Assembly (NCBI RefSeq): GCF_004321985.1
Contig: NZ_SCQN01000034.1
Span: forward strand, 1 to 48,538
Source of the DNA: Castellaniella sp.
GTDB lineage: Bacteria > Pseudomonadota > Gammaproteobacteria > Burkholderiales > Burkholderiaceae_B
Reading direction: 5' to 3'
Length of the DNA stretch: 48,538 nucleotides
Of this stretch, positions 25,240 through 35,200 are shown in pieces. The position numbers and the translations under genes are program-made. Numbering within the stretch: position 1 is the stretch's first letter; each line of letters starts with the position of its first letter. The notes beneath the pieces are model-generated. The model was not told where the DNA came from, made no database searches, and saw only the letters and a program-made list of their open reading frames with translations.

Positions 25240-26349
25240 ATGGCTGCGGTAGCACCCTATATCGAAGTGAAGAATCTGACGGCCGCATATGGCGGCAAGG
25301 TAGTGGTGCACGGGATCTCCTTTGCCGTGGCGCCGGGCGAGCACCTGTCGCTGCTCGGGCCTTCGGGTTGCGGGAAATCCACGACCTTGCGTTGCATCGC
25401 CGGCCTTGAGACACCAGCGTCCGGCGAGATCGTGATCGATTCGCGCGTGGTGTTCTCCTCCGAGAAGGGCATCAACATCCCCACCGAGAAGCGCAATCTC
25501 TCGATGGTTTTCCAGTCGTATGCCATCTGGCCGCACATGACGGTGTTCGAGAACGTGGCGTATGGTCTGCGGACGCGCCGGCCACACAACGTCGACATCC
25601 GGGCAGAGGTTGCGAGGGCGCTCGAAATGGTCGGCATGAAGGATTTCGCCGCGCGACCGGCCACTGATCTGAGTGGCGGACAGCAGCAGCGCGTGGCGCT
25701 TGCGCGCAGCTACGCGTGCCGTCCGAAGGTCATCCTGCTCGACGAGCCGCTCTCGAATCTGGATGCTCGCCTGCGCACTCGCATGCGCGAGGAAATGAAG
25801 GAGCTGCAGCAGCAATTCGAGGCGAGCACGTTGTACGTCACGCATGATCAGGAAGAAGCGATGGCGATGTCGAATCGGGTGATCGTGATGCGCGAAGGTC
25901 GCATCGAACAAGAGGGGCCGCCACTGGAGATTTACGATCGCCCACGCAGCCGTTTCGTGGCCGATTTCATAGGGGCGGCCAACATCATCACGGGCCATTT
26001 GACGGGAGCTGCCGATGCCGACCCTGTGTTCGACGCGGGCAATGGTGTTGCGCTTCGCTGTGCGCCACGGGACAAGGCGCCCGAACCCGGCCCGGATGGC
26101 AGGCAGGCGGTCGCCGTGCGCTCGGTCTATGCCGAGTTGCAGACACAGCCTTCGGCGTCGTCCGAGAATCAGTGGCCGGCAACGGTCGAGCGGCGCATCC
26201 TTCTTGGCGACATCGTGACGTACTTCGTGCGTTGGCCGGGTGGTCTCATTCGGGTCCATGGGTTCCCGGGAGCCTTGCTGGATGAAGGTGCGGCCGTGTA
26301 TCTGTCCATTCCGGCAAAGCGGGCCATCCTGGTGGACGCCGACGCGTGA
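25240..26349 (+). CDS. ABC transporter ATPase (FbpC/PotA-type, with TOBE domain)
   Basis: ATPase of 369 residues: Walker A GPSGCGKST with Lys46, signature LSGGQQQRVALARS, Walker B VILLDEPLSNLD and switch His in LYVTHDQEEAMAM. The last 110 residues form a TOBE-type regulatory domain. AGAGAGGA precedes the ATG at 25240 by six bases, better than the ATG at 25213. It completes the importer and probably ends the operon that starts at 20285. Confidence 0.92.
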   Translation: MAAVAPYIEVKNLTAAYGGKVVVHGISFAVAPGEHLSLLGPSGCGKSTTLRCIAGLETPASGEIVIDSRVVFSSEKGINIPTEKRNLSMVFQSYAIWPHMTVFENVAYGLRTRRPHNVDIRAEVARALEMVGMKDFAARPATDLSGGQQQRVALARSYACRPKVILLDEPLSNLDARLRTRMREEMKELQQQFEASTLYVTHDQEEAMAMSNRVIVMREGRIEQEGPPLEIYDRPRSRFVADFIGAANIITGHLTGAADADPVFDAGNGVALRCAPRDKAPEPGPDGRQAVAVRSVYAELQTQPSASSENQWPATVERRILLGDIVTYFVRWPGGLIRVHGFPGALLDEGAAVYLSIPAKRAILVDADA

Positions 26350-26433
26350 CGGGTAGGCCCTTCGCCGGGGCACATCTGGCTTCATAAGCGGCATAATGCC
26401 ACTTTGCCACTTTTTCCCAGCACAGGAGCCCCC

Positions 26434-26724
26434 ATGATCCGCGAACTCTGCCACATCGTCGTGAAGCCCGGCACGCAGGCCGGCTTTGAAGCCGCCGTCC
26501 ACCAGGCGCTGGCGATCTTCAAGCGGTCCAAGGGCTGCCACCAGGTCGAACTGCATCACGTCATCGAGAAGCCCGAAGAATACATGCTCATCATTCATTG
26601 GGAGAAGCTCGAAGATCACCTCGAGGGCTTTCGCAAGTCGCCGGACTATCAGGAATGGCGCGGGCTGGTGGGGGGGTTCTTTGCCCAGGCGCCCGACGTC
26701 GTGCACGCCAGCGCTGTCATCTGA
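26434..26724 (+). CDS. Antibiotic biosynthesis monooxygenase (ABM) domain protein
   Basis: Small ferredoxin-like alpha+beta protein of 96 residues: IRELCHIVVKPGTQAGFEAA at the N-terminus, KGCHQVELHH in the middle and EYMLIIHWEKLEDHLEGF, the usual ABM pattern. Members include quinol monooxygenases and heme-degrading enzymes, but many are uncharacterised. AGGAG lies five bases before the ATG at 26434; the ATG at 26404 has no Shine-Dalgarno. An 84-base gap separates it from the ABC operon, so it may have its own promoter. Confidence 0.8.
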   Translation: MIRELCHIVVKPGTQAGFEAAVHQALAIFKRSKGCHQVELHHVIEKPEEYMLIIHWEKLEDHLEGFRKSPDYQEWRGLVGGFFAQAPDVVHASAVI

Positions 26725-26808
26725 TTCCCCGGCTTCTGCCGATCCTGCCCATCTGGGGCGTCATGAGGCGGTCTGCGCTGCGTGGTGCGGGCGTTGCCCG
26801 GAGTCTTC

Positions 26809-27702
26809 ATGCCCTTCAAGGACATCGTCGCCGCCCTGATCGTGATTGTGGTCTGGGGCGCCAATTTCGTCGTCATCAAGGTGGGCGTGGATACGGTCCC
26901 GCCGATGCTGCTGGGCGCGTTGCGGTTCTTCTTCGTCGCCTTTCCCGCCGTGTTTTTCGTCCCGCACCCGCGAGTGCACTGGAAGTACGTGGTGGGCTAT
27001 GGTGCGACCATCTGCCTCGGTCAGTTCGTCTTCCTGTTCCTTGCGATTTATCTGGGCATGCCCGCCGGCCTGGCGTCGCTGGTGTTGCAGGCGCAGGCCT
27101 TCTTCACGGTCATGATCGCCGCAGTGGTCCTGCACGAACGCGTCCGGCCGCATCATGTGTTGGGAATGGGGCTGGCAGTCGCGGGACTGGTGTTGCTGGA
27201 CACGGGGGGTGGCCAGACGGCAGTCCCGCTCCTCGGTTTCGTCTTGACGCTTGTGGCAGCCCTGAGCTGGGCTACAGGAAACGTGACGCTGAAGTGCGCC
27301 GGCCCCGTCAGCATGCTGTCGCTGGTGGTGTGGGGCGCGCTCCTGCCGCCCGTCCCGTTCCTGCTGCTGTCGTTGGGGTTCGAGGGTACCGGACGGGTCG
27401 CCGATAGCCTGATGCATGCCGGGTGGCGGCTCGTCTGGGTGGTGGTGTATCTGTCGGGGATTGCGACACTGGTGGGTTATGTGCTGTGGGGGCGGCTGCT
27501 TGCCAGACATCCGGTGGCCAAGGTGGCACCGCTGAGCTTGCTGATTCCGGTCGTTGGCCTGCTATGCGCCGACTGGTTTCTGGGTGAACACCTGGGGTTC
27601 TGGCAGTGGGCGGGCGGCTTTGTGGTGTTGATCGGACTGGTGATCAATCTGTTTGGCGGCCGGTGGCTCGCGAGGCTGCGGGGTGTCCTGCAACCGTCCT
27701 AA
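26809..27702 (+). CDS. eamA: EamA-type drug/metabolite exporter (O-acetylserine/cysteine exporter family)
   Basis: DMT-superfamily inner-membrane protein of 297 residues with ten hydrophobic segments in two EamA repeats. The stretches VVWGANFVVIKVG and GMPAGLASLVLQAQAFFT are very close to E. coli EamA (299 residues), which exports cysteine-pathway metabolites. GGAG at 26800-26803 supports the ATG at 26809. It lies alone between the ABM gene and the aminotransferase gene. Confidence 0.88.
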   Translation: MPFKDIVAALIVIVVWGANFVVIKVGVDTVPPMLLGALRFFFVAFPAVFFVPHPRVHWKYVVGYGATICLGQFVFLFLAIYLGMPAGLASLVLQAQAFFTVMIAAVVLHERVRPHHVLGMGLAVAGLVLLDTGGGQTAVPLLGFVLTLVAALSWATGNVTLKCAGPVSMLSLVVWGALLPPVPFLLLSLGFEGTGRVADSLMHAGWRLVWVVVYLSGIATLVGYVLWGRLLARHPVAKVAPLSLLIPVVGLLCADWFLGEHLGFWQWAGGFVVLIGLVINLFGGRWLARLRGVLQPS

Positions 27703-27715
27703 AATAAGCGCTTTG

Positions 27716-27733
27716 GCGGCGCGCGTGCGCCGC
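27716..27733 (+). terminator. Short GC hairpin after eamA
   Basis: GCGGCGC at 27716-27722 pairs with GCGCCGC at 27727-27733 around a four-base loop. It has no T-run. It lies between the eamA stop and the aminotransferase start at 27758 and could act as a weak terminator. Confidence 0.35.
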
Positions 27734-27757
27734 GCTTCCTGGAGTGGAAACTGACCC

Positions 27758-28948
27758 ATGGCTATTGATCGTGCAGGGCTCAACGCCCTGATGGAAATCA
27801 CTTCGCGGCCCGAACTGATCTTCGTGCGCGGCCAGGGCTCCTGGCTGGAAGACCAGACCGGCAAGCGTTATCTGGATTTCATGCAGGGCTGGGCGGTGAA
27901 CTGTCTTGGGCACAATGCCCCGGTGATGATAGAGGCGCTGATGCGCCAGGCGAATACGCTGTTCAATCCGTCGCCCGCTTTCTACAACCAGCCGTCGATC
28001 GACCTGGCCAGGCGCATCGTCGATGCGTCCTGCTTCGATCGGGTGTTTTTCGCCAATAGCGGGGCTGAAGCCAACGAAGGCGCGATCAAGCTCGCCCGCA
28101 AATGGGGGCAGCTGCACCGCAAGGGCGCCTACAAGATCATCACCTTCGATCACAGCTTCCATGGCCGCACGCTAGCCACCATGTCGGCATCTGGCAAGCC
28201 GGGTTGGGACAAGAAGTTTGCACCCCAGGTGGACGGTTTCCCGAAGGCGAACCTGAACGACCTGAATTCGGTGCGGGCGCTGATCGACGACCAGACCGTG
28301 GCTGTCATGCTCGAGCCTGTGCAAGGCGAGGGTGGCGTCATCCCGGCGACGCGCGAGTTCATGCAGGGCCTGCGCACGCTCACGCGTGAGCGTGGGCTGC
28401 TGCTCATCGTGGACGAAGTCCAGACGGGCATGGGCCGCACGGGGCGTCTCTTCGCCTATCAGCATTCAGGTATCGAGCCCGATATCATGACCCTGGGCAA
28501 GGGCATCGGTGGTGGTGTTCCGCTCTCGGCGCTATGCGCGCGCGAGGCCGTGAGCTGCTTCGAGCACGGCGACCAGGGCGGGACCTACAACGGAAACCCG
28601 CTGATGACTGCTGTCGGTGTGGCGATCTTTGATACGCTGACCGCGCCGGGGTTTTTGGATAGCGTGAATGCGCGCGCGCAGCAGCTGTCCGATGGCCTGA
28701 ACCGGCTGTCCTCGAAGTGGGGCATGAAGGGAGAACGCGGCGCGGGCCTGCTGCGTGCGCTGATCATGGATAGGGACGACGGGCCGGCCCTGGTGAAGGC
28801 GGCGCGCGAGCGTACACCCGAGGGGCTGCTGCTGAACGCCCCACGCGGCAATCTGCTGCGCTTCATGCCGGCGCTGAACGTCAGCGCCGACGAAATCGAC
28901 ACAATGCTGCTGTGGCTGGATGAACTGGTCACCCAGGTGCGCCGCTGA
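27758..28948 (+). CDS. argD: Acetylornithine-type class III aminotransferase
   Basis: Class III PLP aminotransferase of 396 residues, the length of ArgD. Seen are the phosphate loop [18 protein letters not shown], the substrate-region FDHSFHGRT, the cofactor Asp in [15 protein letters not shown], and Lys248 in [12 protein letters not shown]. This compact type acts on acetylornithine, and relatives on succinylornithine or 4-aminobutyrate. No other arginine gene is nearby, so the ArgD name is moderate. It is a shorter and different subgroup from the omega-transaminase at 4656. Confidence 0.85.
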   Translation: MAIDRAGLNALMEITSRPELIFVRGQGSWLEDQTGKRYLDFMQGWAVNCLGHNAPVMIEALMRQANTLFNPSPAFYNQPSIDLARRIVDASCFDRVFFANSGAEANEGAIKLARKWGQLHRKGAYKIITFDHSFHGRTLATMSASGKPGWDKKFAPQVDGFPKANLNDLNSVRALIDDQTVAVMLEPVQGEGGVIPATREFMQGLRTLTRERGLLLIVDEVQTGMGRTGRLFAYQHSGIEPDIMTLGKGIGGGVPLSALCAREAVSCFEHGDQGGTYNGNPLMTAVGVAIFDTLTAPGFLDSVNARAQQLSDGLNRLSSKWGMKGERGAGLLRALIMDRDDGPALVKAARERTPEGLLLNAPRGNLLRFMPALNVSADEIDTMLLWLDELVTQVRR

Positions 28949-28968
28949 TCTGCCTGACGCCATGATGT

Positions 28969-28995
28969 CCCGGCCTGCCTTCAGGGCGGGCCGGG
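28969..28995. terminator. GC-rich hairpin between convergent argD-type and glcB genes
   Basis: CCCGGCCTGCC at 28969-28979 pairs with GGCGGGCCGGG at 28985-28995 (11 pairs, one G-U) around a five-base loop. Neither strand has a T-run. Its place, between the stops at 28948 and 29005, fits a bidirectional terminator. Confidence 0.6.
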
Positions 28996-29004
28996 GCGGC
29001 GTGA

Positions 29005-31179
29005 TCAGGCTTTCTTCGCCTGTTCGGCCTTTTTCACCTGGCGCCAGTGGTGCAGCAGCGGCTCCGTGTAGCCATTGGTCTGTTCCAGGCCCCGGAAAAT
29101 CAGGTCGCTGGCCGCCTTGAACGCGCAGGACGTGTCGAAATGGCCATCCATGGGCTCGTACAGCGGATCACCGGCGTTCTGCTTGTCCACCACGGCGGCC
29201 ATGCGGCGCAGGGTCTTTTCGACCTGATCGCGTTTGGTGATGCCATGCATCAGCCAGTTGGCAATGTGCTGGCTGGAAATGCGCAGCGTGGCGCGATCTT
29301 CCATCAGCCCGACGTCATGGATGTTGGGGACTTTGGAACACCCCACGCCTTGGTCGATCCAGCGCACCACATAACCCAGGATACCCTGGCAGTTGTTGTC
29401 CAGCTCCTGCTGGATCTCGTCCGGCGTCCAGTTGGTATTCGCGGCGACCGGCACGGTCAGAATGCGGTCGGTGTAGTCCTCGTGGTGGCCCTCCAGCGAC
29501 TTCTGGACCTGCACCACGTCCACCATGTGGTAGTGCAGGGCATGCAGCGTCGCGGCTGTGGGCGAGGGCACCCACGCGGTGTTGCCGCCAGCCTTCACAT
29601 GACCAATTTTCTGTTCCAGCATGGCGGCCATCAAGTCGGGCATGGCCCACATGCCTTTGCCGATCTGGGCATGGCCGCGTAGACCGCATCCCAGGCCGGC
29701 CTGGACGTTATTGAGTTCGTACGCCTTGATCCACGGCTCGTTCTTCATGTCGCCTTTGCGGACCAGGGCTCCAGCGCGCATGGATGTGTGGATCTCGTCG
29801 CCGGTGCGATCCAGGAAGCCGGTATTGATGAAGATCACGCGCGCGGTGGCGGCCGCGATGCAGGCCTTCAGATTCACACTGGTCCGGCGTTCCTCGTCCA
29901 TGATGCCCATCTTGATCGTGTCGGGGGCAAGGCCCAGGACCTTCTCGACACGGCCAAAGAGTTCGCTGGCGAAGGCGACCTCGTCCGGCCCGTGCATCTT
30001 GGGTTTGACGATGTAGATCGAGCCTGTGCGCGAGTTCAGGCGCGCCTTCAGGTCGTGCATCGCGATGAGCGACGTGAAAGTGGCGTCCAGAATGCCTTCG
30101 GGAACCTCGTGGCCGTCGCGATCCAGGATGGCCGGATTCGTCATCAGGTGACCGACGTTGCGGATGAACAGCAGCGAGCGCCCGTGCAATGCGCCTCGGC
30201 TGCCGTCGCGGGCTGTGTATTCGCGGTCCGGGTTCAGGCGGCGGGTGATCTTCTTGCCGTTCTTGACCAGATCCTCGGTCAGGTCGCCCTTCATGAGGCC
30301 CAGCCAGTTGCGGTACGCCAGGACTTTGTCCTCGGCGTCTACGGCGGCGATCGAGTCTTCCAGGTCGATGATGGTGGTGACTGCTGATTCCAGCAGAATG
30401 TCCTTCATGTGCGCGGGGTCGGTCTTGCCGATGGCGTGCTGTGCGTCGAACTGAATTTCGAAGTGCAGGCCGTGATGGCGCAGCACGACCGCCTCGGGCG
30501 ATTCAGCGTGACCCCGATGGCCCAAAAAGGCTTCCACGTTGCGCAAGCTGGTCTTGCTGCCGTTCTTCAGACCGATTTCCAGCACGCCGCCCACCACCCG
30601 GTAGCTCACCGCGTCGGCGTGCGAGCCGCTGGCCAGCGGAATGTTGTCGTCCAGGAACTGGCGACCAAAGGCGATGACCTTGGCCCCGCGCTTCGGGTTG
30701 TAGCCGGCCGTCTTCGCGGCGCCGCCCTCGTCCGAAATTGCGTCGGTCCCATAGAGCGCGTCGTACAGGCTGCCCCAGCGGGCGTTGGCGGCATTTAGCG
30801 CATAGCGCGCATTCGTGATCGGCACCACGAGCTGCGGGCCCGCCTGCTCGGTGATCTCCGTGTCCACGTTGGCCGTGGTGACCGCGACGTGTGCCGGTGC
30901 GTCCTTCAGGTAGCCGATCTTTTTCAGGTGGGCACGGTAGGCCGCCGGGTCTTTCACAGCGCCCGGATGCTGCTTGTACCACTGATCCATGTCTGCCTGG
31001 ATGCGGTCGCGCTCGGCCAGCAAGGCCCGGTTTTTGGGAGCCAGATCGTGGACGATGGCTGAAAGACCTTCCCAGAAGGCAGCCGGCTTGACGCCGGTGC
31101 CGGGCAGGGCTTCGTGTTCGATGAATTGGTGCAGCGAGGCTGCCACCTGGAGTCCGTGAACGGAGATTCGGTCAGACAT
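29005..31179 (-). CDS. glcB: Malate synthase G
   Basis: Cytosolic enzyme of 724 residues (E. coli GlcB has 723) that condenses glyoxylate with acetyl-CoA to malate. The magnesium/substrate region [17 protein letters not shown] and the catalytic base Asp628 in [11 protein letters not shown] are present, as is [20 protein letters not shown] (quoted only in part). It removes the glyoxylate made by the plus-strand operon that begins at 32265. Its promoter carries a perfect TATAAT and a palindrome. The GntR gene upstream is on the same strand, 167 bases away. Confidence 0.97.
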   Translation of the reverse strand: MSDRISVHGLQVAASLHQFIEHEALPGTGVKPAAFWEGLSAIVHDLAPKNRALLAERDRIQADMDQWYKQHPGAVKDPAAYRAHLKKIGYLKDAPAHVAVTTANVDTEITEQAGPQLVVPITNARYALNAANARWGSLYDALYGTDAISDEGGAAKTAGYNPKRGAKVIAFGRQFLDDNIPLASGSHADAVSYRVVGGVLEIGLKNGSKTSLRNVEAFLGHRGHAESPEAVVLRHHGLHFEIQFDAQHAIGKTDPAHMKDILLESAVTTIIDLEDSIAAVDAEDKVLAYRNWLGLMKGDLTEDLVKNGKKITRRLNPDREYTARDGSRGALHGRSLLFIRNVGHLMTNPAILDRDGHEVPEGILDATFTSLIAMHDLKARLNSRTGSIYIVKPKMHGPDEVAFASELFGRVEKVLGLAPDTIKMGIMDEERRTSVNLKACIAAATARVIFINTGFLDRTGDEIHTSMRAGALVRKGDMKNEPWIKAYELNNVQAGLGCGLRGHAQIGKGMWAMPDLMAAMLEQKIGHVKAGGNTAWVPSPTAATLHALHYHMVDVVQVQKSLEGHHEDYTDRILTVPVAANTNWTPDEIQQELDNNCQGILGYVVRWIDQGVGCSKVPNIHDVGLMEDRATLRISSQHIANWLMHGITKRDQVEKTLRRMAAVVDKQNAGDPLYEPMDGHFDTSCAFKAASDLIFRGLEQTNGYTEPLLHHWRQVKKAEQAKKA

Positions 31180-31214
31180 ATGGCCTTCCTGTTGGAGCTT
31201 ATGCGTTAAAGGGC

Positions 31215-31243
31215 ATTATAGGTAGTCTTATATAAGAGTTGAA
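31215..31243 (-). promoter_or_regulatory. glcB promoter with a 12-bp palindrome in the spacer
   Basis: On the minus strand TATAAT (31220-31215) is a perfect -10. A poor -35 (TTCAAC, 31243-31238) lies 17 bases upstream. The spacer holds the perfect palindrome TCTTATATAAGA (31226-31237), inside a larger AGTCTT...AAGACT inverted pair (31224-31229/31243-31248). A repressor bound there would exclude RNA polymerase; the adjacent GntR protein is the natural candidate. Confidence 0.6.
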
Positions 31244-31346
31244 AGACTGGAGGGTATATTCAGCATGTATTTAAAGTATGTACTCAAGCCGTGATTCGAC
31301 CGTTTCCGTATCACAACTTCAGTGACAGGCCACCCGTGGCGGGTCT

Positions 31347-32081
31347 TTAGGCGATTCCTTTTCCGCCCGTCGGATCGTTCGATCTGTCGCTGGCCAGGAC
31401 GCGGAGGACGGCGTCGCGTTTTTCCAGCAGATGCTGGCGCAGGATGGCGGCCAGCCGTTGGCCGTTGCGGGCTTCCAGCGCCTCGATCATCTCGCTGTGT
31501 TCGGCCATTGCCTTGTCCCACTTCGCCGTTTCGAAGTTGGACCGAAAGCGCAGTGCTTGCAGGCGGCGGTTGGTCGTCAGATAGACCTGGCGCAACGCGG
31601 CGTTTCGGGCGGCCTGGTTGATGTGGTCGTGAATCAGGCTGTTCTGCTTGTAGTAACCCGGCAGGTCCTTCTGGGTGTGGCAGGCCTGCATGACATAATG
31701 CATGGCCTTGATCCGCGTCACTTCTTCTGCCGTGATGCGTTCGCACGCCAGCTGCCCTGAAAAGCTTTCCAGACAGCTCATGAGTTCGAACATTTCGCGG
31801 AGTTCGGCCTCGGACATGCGGTAGATCGAGGCGCCTCGGTTGGGGGTGATCTCGACCAGGCCCTCGGCGGCCAGCACCTTGATGGCTTCACGCAGCGGAG
31901 TGCGGGAAATGCCGAATGTGTCGCACAGTTCGCGCTCGTTGAGCTTGGTCCCCGGCGCGACCGAGCCCTCTACCACGAAGTTGCGCAGGCGCTCCACGAT
32001 CACGTCGTGGAGCTGGAGGCGCGTCACCTTAGAGAGCGGTGTCGACTCGGACGGACTGAGTAGAGGAGACGAATTTTGCAT
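31347..32081 (-). CDS. GntR-family regulator, FCD subfamily (glyoxylate block)
   Basis: This 244-residue protein has a winged helix at about residues 24-88 (LNERELCDTFGISRTPLREA, then NRGASIY) and an FCD domain (about 95-220) with the metal-type His in NSLIHDHINQAA and LVEHSEMIEAL-like AEHSEMIEAL. It lies between glcB and the divergent hydroxyacid dehydrogenase operon. Its own start codon sits inside a TTTTG-N4-CAAAA palindrome that recurs before the dehydrogenase gene, so it probably represses itself and the operon, relieved by glycolate, glyoxylate or the operon's substrate (inference). Confidence 0.9.
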   Translation of the reverse strand: MQNSSPLLSPSESTPLSKVTRLQLHDVIVERLRNFVVEGSVAPGTKLNERELCDTFGISRTPLREAIKVLAAEGLVEITPNRGASIYRMSEAELREMFELMSCLESFSGQLACERITAEEVTRIKAMHYVMQACHTQKDLPGYYKQNSLIHDHINQAARNAALRQVYLTTNRRLQALRFRSNFETAKWDKAMAEHSEMIEALEARNGQRLAAILRQHLLEKRDAVLRVLASDRSNDPTGGKGIA

Positions 32082-32087
32082 ACAAAA
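32074..32087. promoter_or_regulatory. Operator-like palindrome TTTTG-CATA-CAAAA over the gntR start codon
   Basis: TTTTGCATACAAAA has perfect 5-bp arms. The gntR ATG (minus, 32081-32079) lies inside it, so bound protein would block both transcription and translation initiation. The same arms with a different centre occur at 32207-32220. Confidence 0.6.
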
Positions 32088-32177
32088 AATAATGTAACGA
32101 GTCGACTAAATCTTATCACATCCGTTTTTTAGGGCTCTTCTAGGGAAATTACGGATGCTGGACGTCACCGCGGTAGT

Positions 32178-32203
32178 TTCTTTTGATAAGTTCTTTTGAT
32201 AAA
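32178..32203. repeat. 13-bp tandem repeat upstream of the dehydrogenase operon
   Basis: TTCTTTTGATAAG (32178-32190) is followed directly by TTCTTTTGATAAA (32191-32203), 12 of 13 bases alike. Each copy contains a TTGATA that could be a -35 element and a CTT-N5-AAG pair resembling the CTTATATAAG in the glcB promoter. It abuts the palindrome at 32206. Confidence 0.7.
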
Positions 32204-32205
32204 GT

Positions 32206-32221
32206 ATTTTGAATTCAAAAT
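32206..32221. promoter_or_regulatory. Perfect 16-bp palindrome, candidate GntR operator of the hydroxyacid operon
   Basis: ATTTTGAATTCAAAAT is perfectly self-complementary and contains TTTTG-AATT-CAAAA, the same arms as over the gntR start at 32074-32087. It lies 43 bases before the ATG at 32265, downstream of the TTGATA repeats, where bound repressor would block the promoter. Confidence 0.7.
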
Positions 32222-32264
32222 TAAGGCGCGGCCGACCTCTGGCTTGCTGCGGCGACACCTGATC

Positions 32265-35200
32265 ATGGACATAGCGGTTCCAGCGAAGGTCATTCATCCG
32301 GGTGCCAAGCGCAACGAGCTTGCAGAGCGCCTGGCGCGCGACGTTCAGGGCGAGGTCCTGTTTGGTCGGGCAGATCGGGGGCGGTATTCCACCGACGCGT
32401 CCATCTACCAGGTGGATCCCATCGGGGTCCTGGTGCCCAGGACGTTCGAGGACGTTCGTGCCGCAGTCGATATCTGCAACGAACTGCAGGCGCCTTTCGT
32501 CGCGCGTGGGGCCGGGACTTCCCAATGCGGTCAGACCGTGGGCCAGGCGCTGGTGCTGGACCACAGCAAGTATCTGAATCGTGTCGTGGGTTTCGACGCT
32601 GAGGGCATGACCGTGACCGTAGAGCCGGGGATCGTCCTCGATCAGCTCAATGCCTGGCTGCGCCCGCATGGTCTCTGGTTTCCGGTGGACGTCAGCACCT
32701 CGGCCCAGTGCACCCTGGGCGGCATGGCGGGTAACAATTCCTGCGGATCCCGTTCCATCGTCTACGGGAACATGGTGCACAACGTCCTGGGGGTGGATGT
32801 CCTTCTGGCCGATGGCGCCGAGGGACATTTCGGGCCGTTGAAGCAGATGACAGCCAATGGTTCCCGCTTCGACCAGATCGTGCAGCAACTGCGCAGGATC
32901 GCGGTGCGCGAGCATGACGAAATCGCCCGCACGGTGCCTAAGGTCCTGCGCCGGGTGGGCGGCTACAACCTGGACATCTTCAACCCGCAAAGCGTACGGC
33001 CCTATACCGCCGATGGTCGCGTCAATCTGGCGCACCTGCTGGTCGGTAGCGAGGGCACGCTGGCCATTACGCGCCGGCTCACGCTCAAGCTCTCCCGCCT
33101 GCCGGAACACAAAGTTCTCGGCGTCGTGAACTTCCCCAGCCTGTATCGTGCGCTGGATGCAGCCCAGCACATCGTGAAATTGGGTCCCGAAGCGGTGGAG
33201 CTGGTGGATCGGACCATGATCGATCTGGCGCATGACAATCCAGCATTCGGTCCGGTCATCGACCGCGCCCTGACGGGCGATCCCAAGGCGCTGCTGCTGG
33301 TGGAATTCACCGGATATTCCCGGGGGGCCCCGCTAGGCAACCTGGATCGCCTGGCGGAGCTCATGGGTGATCTGGGCCTGCCCGGCAGCGTGGTGCGGAT
33401 TCCTCAGATGGCGGACCAGAAGGCCCTGTGGGGGGTGCGCAAGGCGGCCCTGAATATCATGATGAGCATGCGGGGCGATGGCAAGCCCGTGTCGTTCATC
33501 GAGGATTGCGCAGTGCCGCTGGAGCACCTGGCCGAGTACGCCAGCCGGCTGACTGATGTCTTCAAGAAGTATGGAACGAGCGGTACCTGGTACGCCCATG
33601 CATCGGTGGGAACCCTGCACGTCCGGCCGATTCTGGATATGCGCACGGGGGGTGCAGCGCTCATGCGTTCGATCGCCCAAGAGGCCAGTGAGCTGGTCCG
33701 GGAGTACAAGGGGGCCTACTCCGGCGAGCATGGCGACGGCCTGTCACGCACCGAATGGATTTCCTGGCAGTTCGGGCCGTCCCTGACGAAGGCTTTTGAG
33801 GAAATCAAAGAGCTGTTCGACCCAAAGGGGCTGATGAACCCGGGCAAGATCGTGCGCGGCCCGAAGATGGACGACACCACGCTGTTCCGGTTCAAGCCTT
33901 CGTACCAGGTGTTGCCTTTCGAGCCGGCGCTGGACTGGTCGGCCTGGAATGTCACGCAGGATCCCGCGAGCCAGACGGTGGGTGCGCCTGGTTCGGGTAG
34001 TGACCCGACCAAGGGTTTCAGCAAGGCCGTCGAGATGTGCAACAACAACGGTCATTGCCGCAAGTTCGATGCCGGTACCATGTGCCCGAGCTATCGCGTC
34101 ACGCGCGACGAACGCCATCTGACGCGCGGCAGGGCCAATACCCTCCGCCTGGCGCTGTCGGGGCAGTTAGGGCCGGGGGCATTCACGTCCGAGGAAGTGC
34201 GCGAGAGCCTGGATCTGTGCGTCGGGTGCAAGGGCTGCAAGCGCGAGTGCCCGACTGGCGTCGACATGGCCAAGATGAAAGTCGAGTTCCTGTACCAGTG
34301 GCACAAGGGACACCGCATGAGCCTGAAGGACAGGCTCATCGCCTCCATGCCGAGGTGGGCTCCGTGGGCGGCGCGCTTCCCCATGGTCTTCAATTTGCGT
34401 GATCAGGTTCCAGGGGCGGCTTGGCTGTCCGAAAAGCTTCTCGGTTTCTCCGCACGGCGATCGCTGCCCAGATGGCGGCGCGACACCTTTCTCTCGGGGG
34501 CGCCGCGCGACCATCTGGAAGATGCCGACGTGGTCCTGTTTGCCGACACGTTCAACAATTATCTGGATTCCGAAAACGCCCGTTCAGCCCTGAAGGTGCT
34601 GCAGGCGGCCGGCTACCGCGTGCATGTCGCCCGCGCTGCTGCCTCGGATCCGGAACAGGATCGGGCGCTCTGCTGCGGCCGCACCTACTTGTCCGTCGGT
34701 CTGGTCGACCAGGCGCGCGAGGAAGCACGCCGAGTCATCCGGGCCTTGCAGCCTTTTGTCGCCAGAGGCGTCCCCATCGTGGGCCTGGAACCGTCCTGCC
34801 TGCTCTCCTTGCGGGACGAATTCCTGGTCATGGGGCTGGGCGAAGACGCCAAGGCGCTGGCGCATCAGTCGTTCCTGTTCGAGGAATTTCTGGCGCGCGA
34901 GCATGGTGCGAGGCGGTTGAACCTGCCGCTCAAGGCGCTGTCGTCGAAGCGCGCTCTGCTGCATGGTCATTGCCACCAGAAGGCTTTCGATGCGGTGCGG
35001 CCCGTGCAGACCGTGCTGGGGCTGATCCCGGATCTGGAAGTCAGCCTCATCGAATCCAGTTGCTGCGGCATGGCCGGGAGCTTTGGCTACGATGCCGGCC
35101 ACTTCGACGTGTCGATGAAGATGGCTGAGCTGTCGCTGCTTCCGGCGGTGCGGCAGGCTGGCCCGGACGATCTGATCGTGGCGGACGGCACGAGCTGCCG

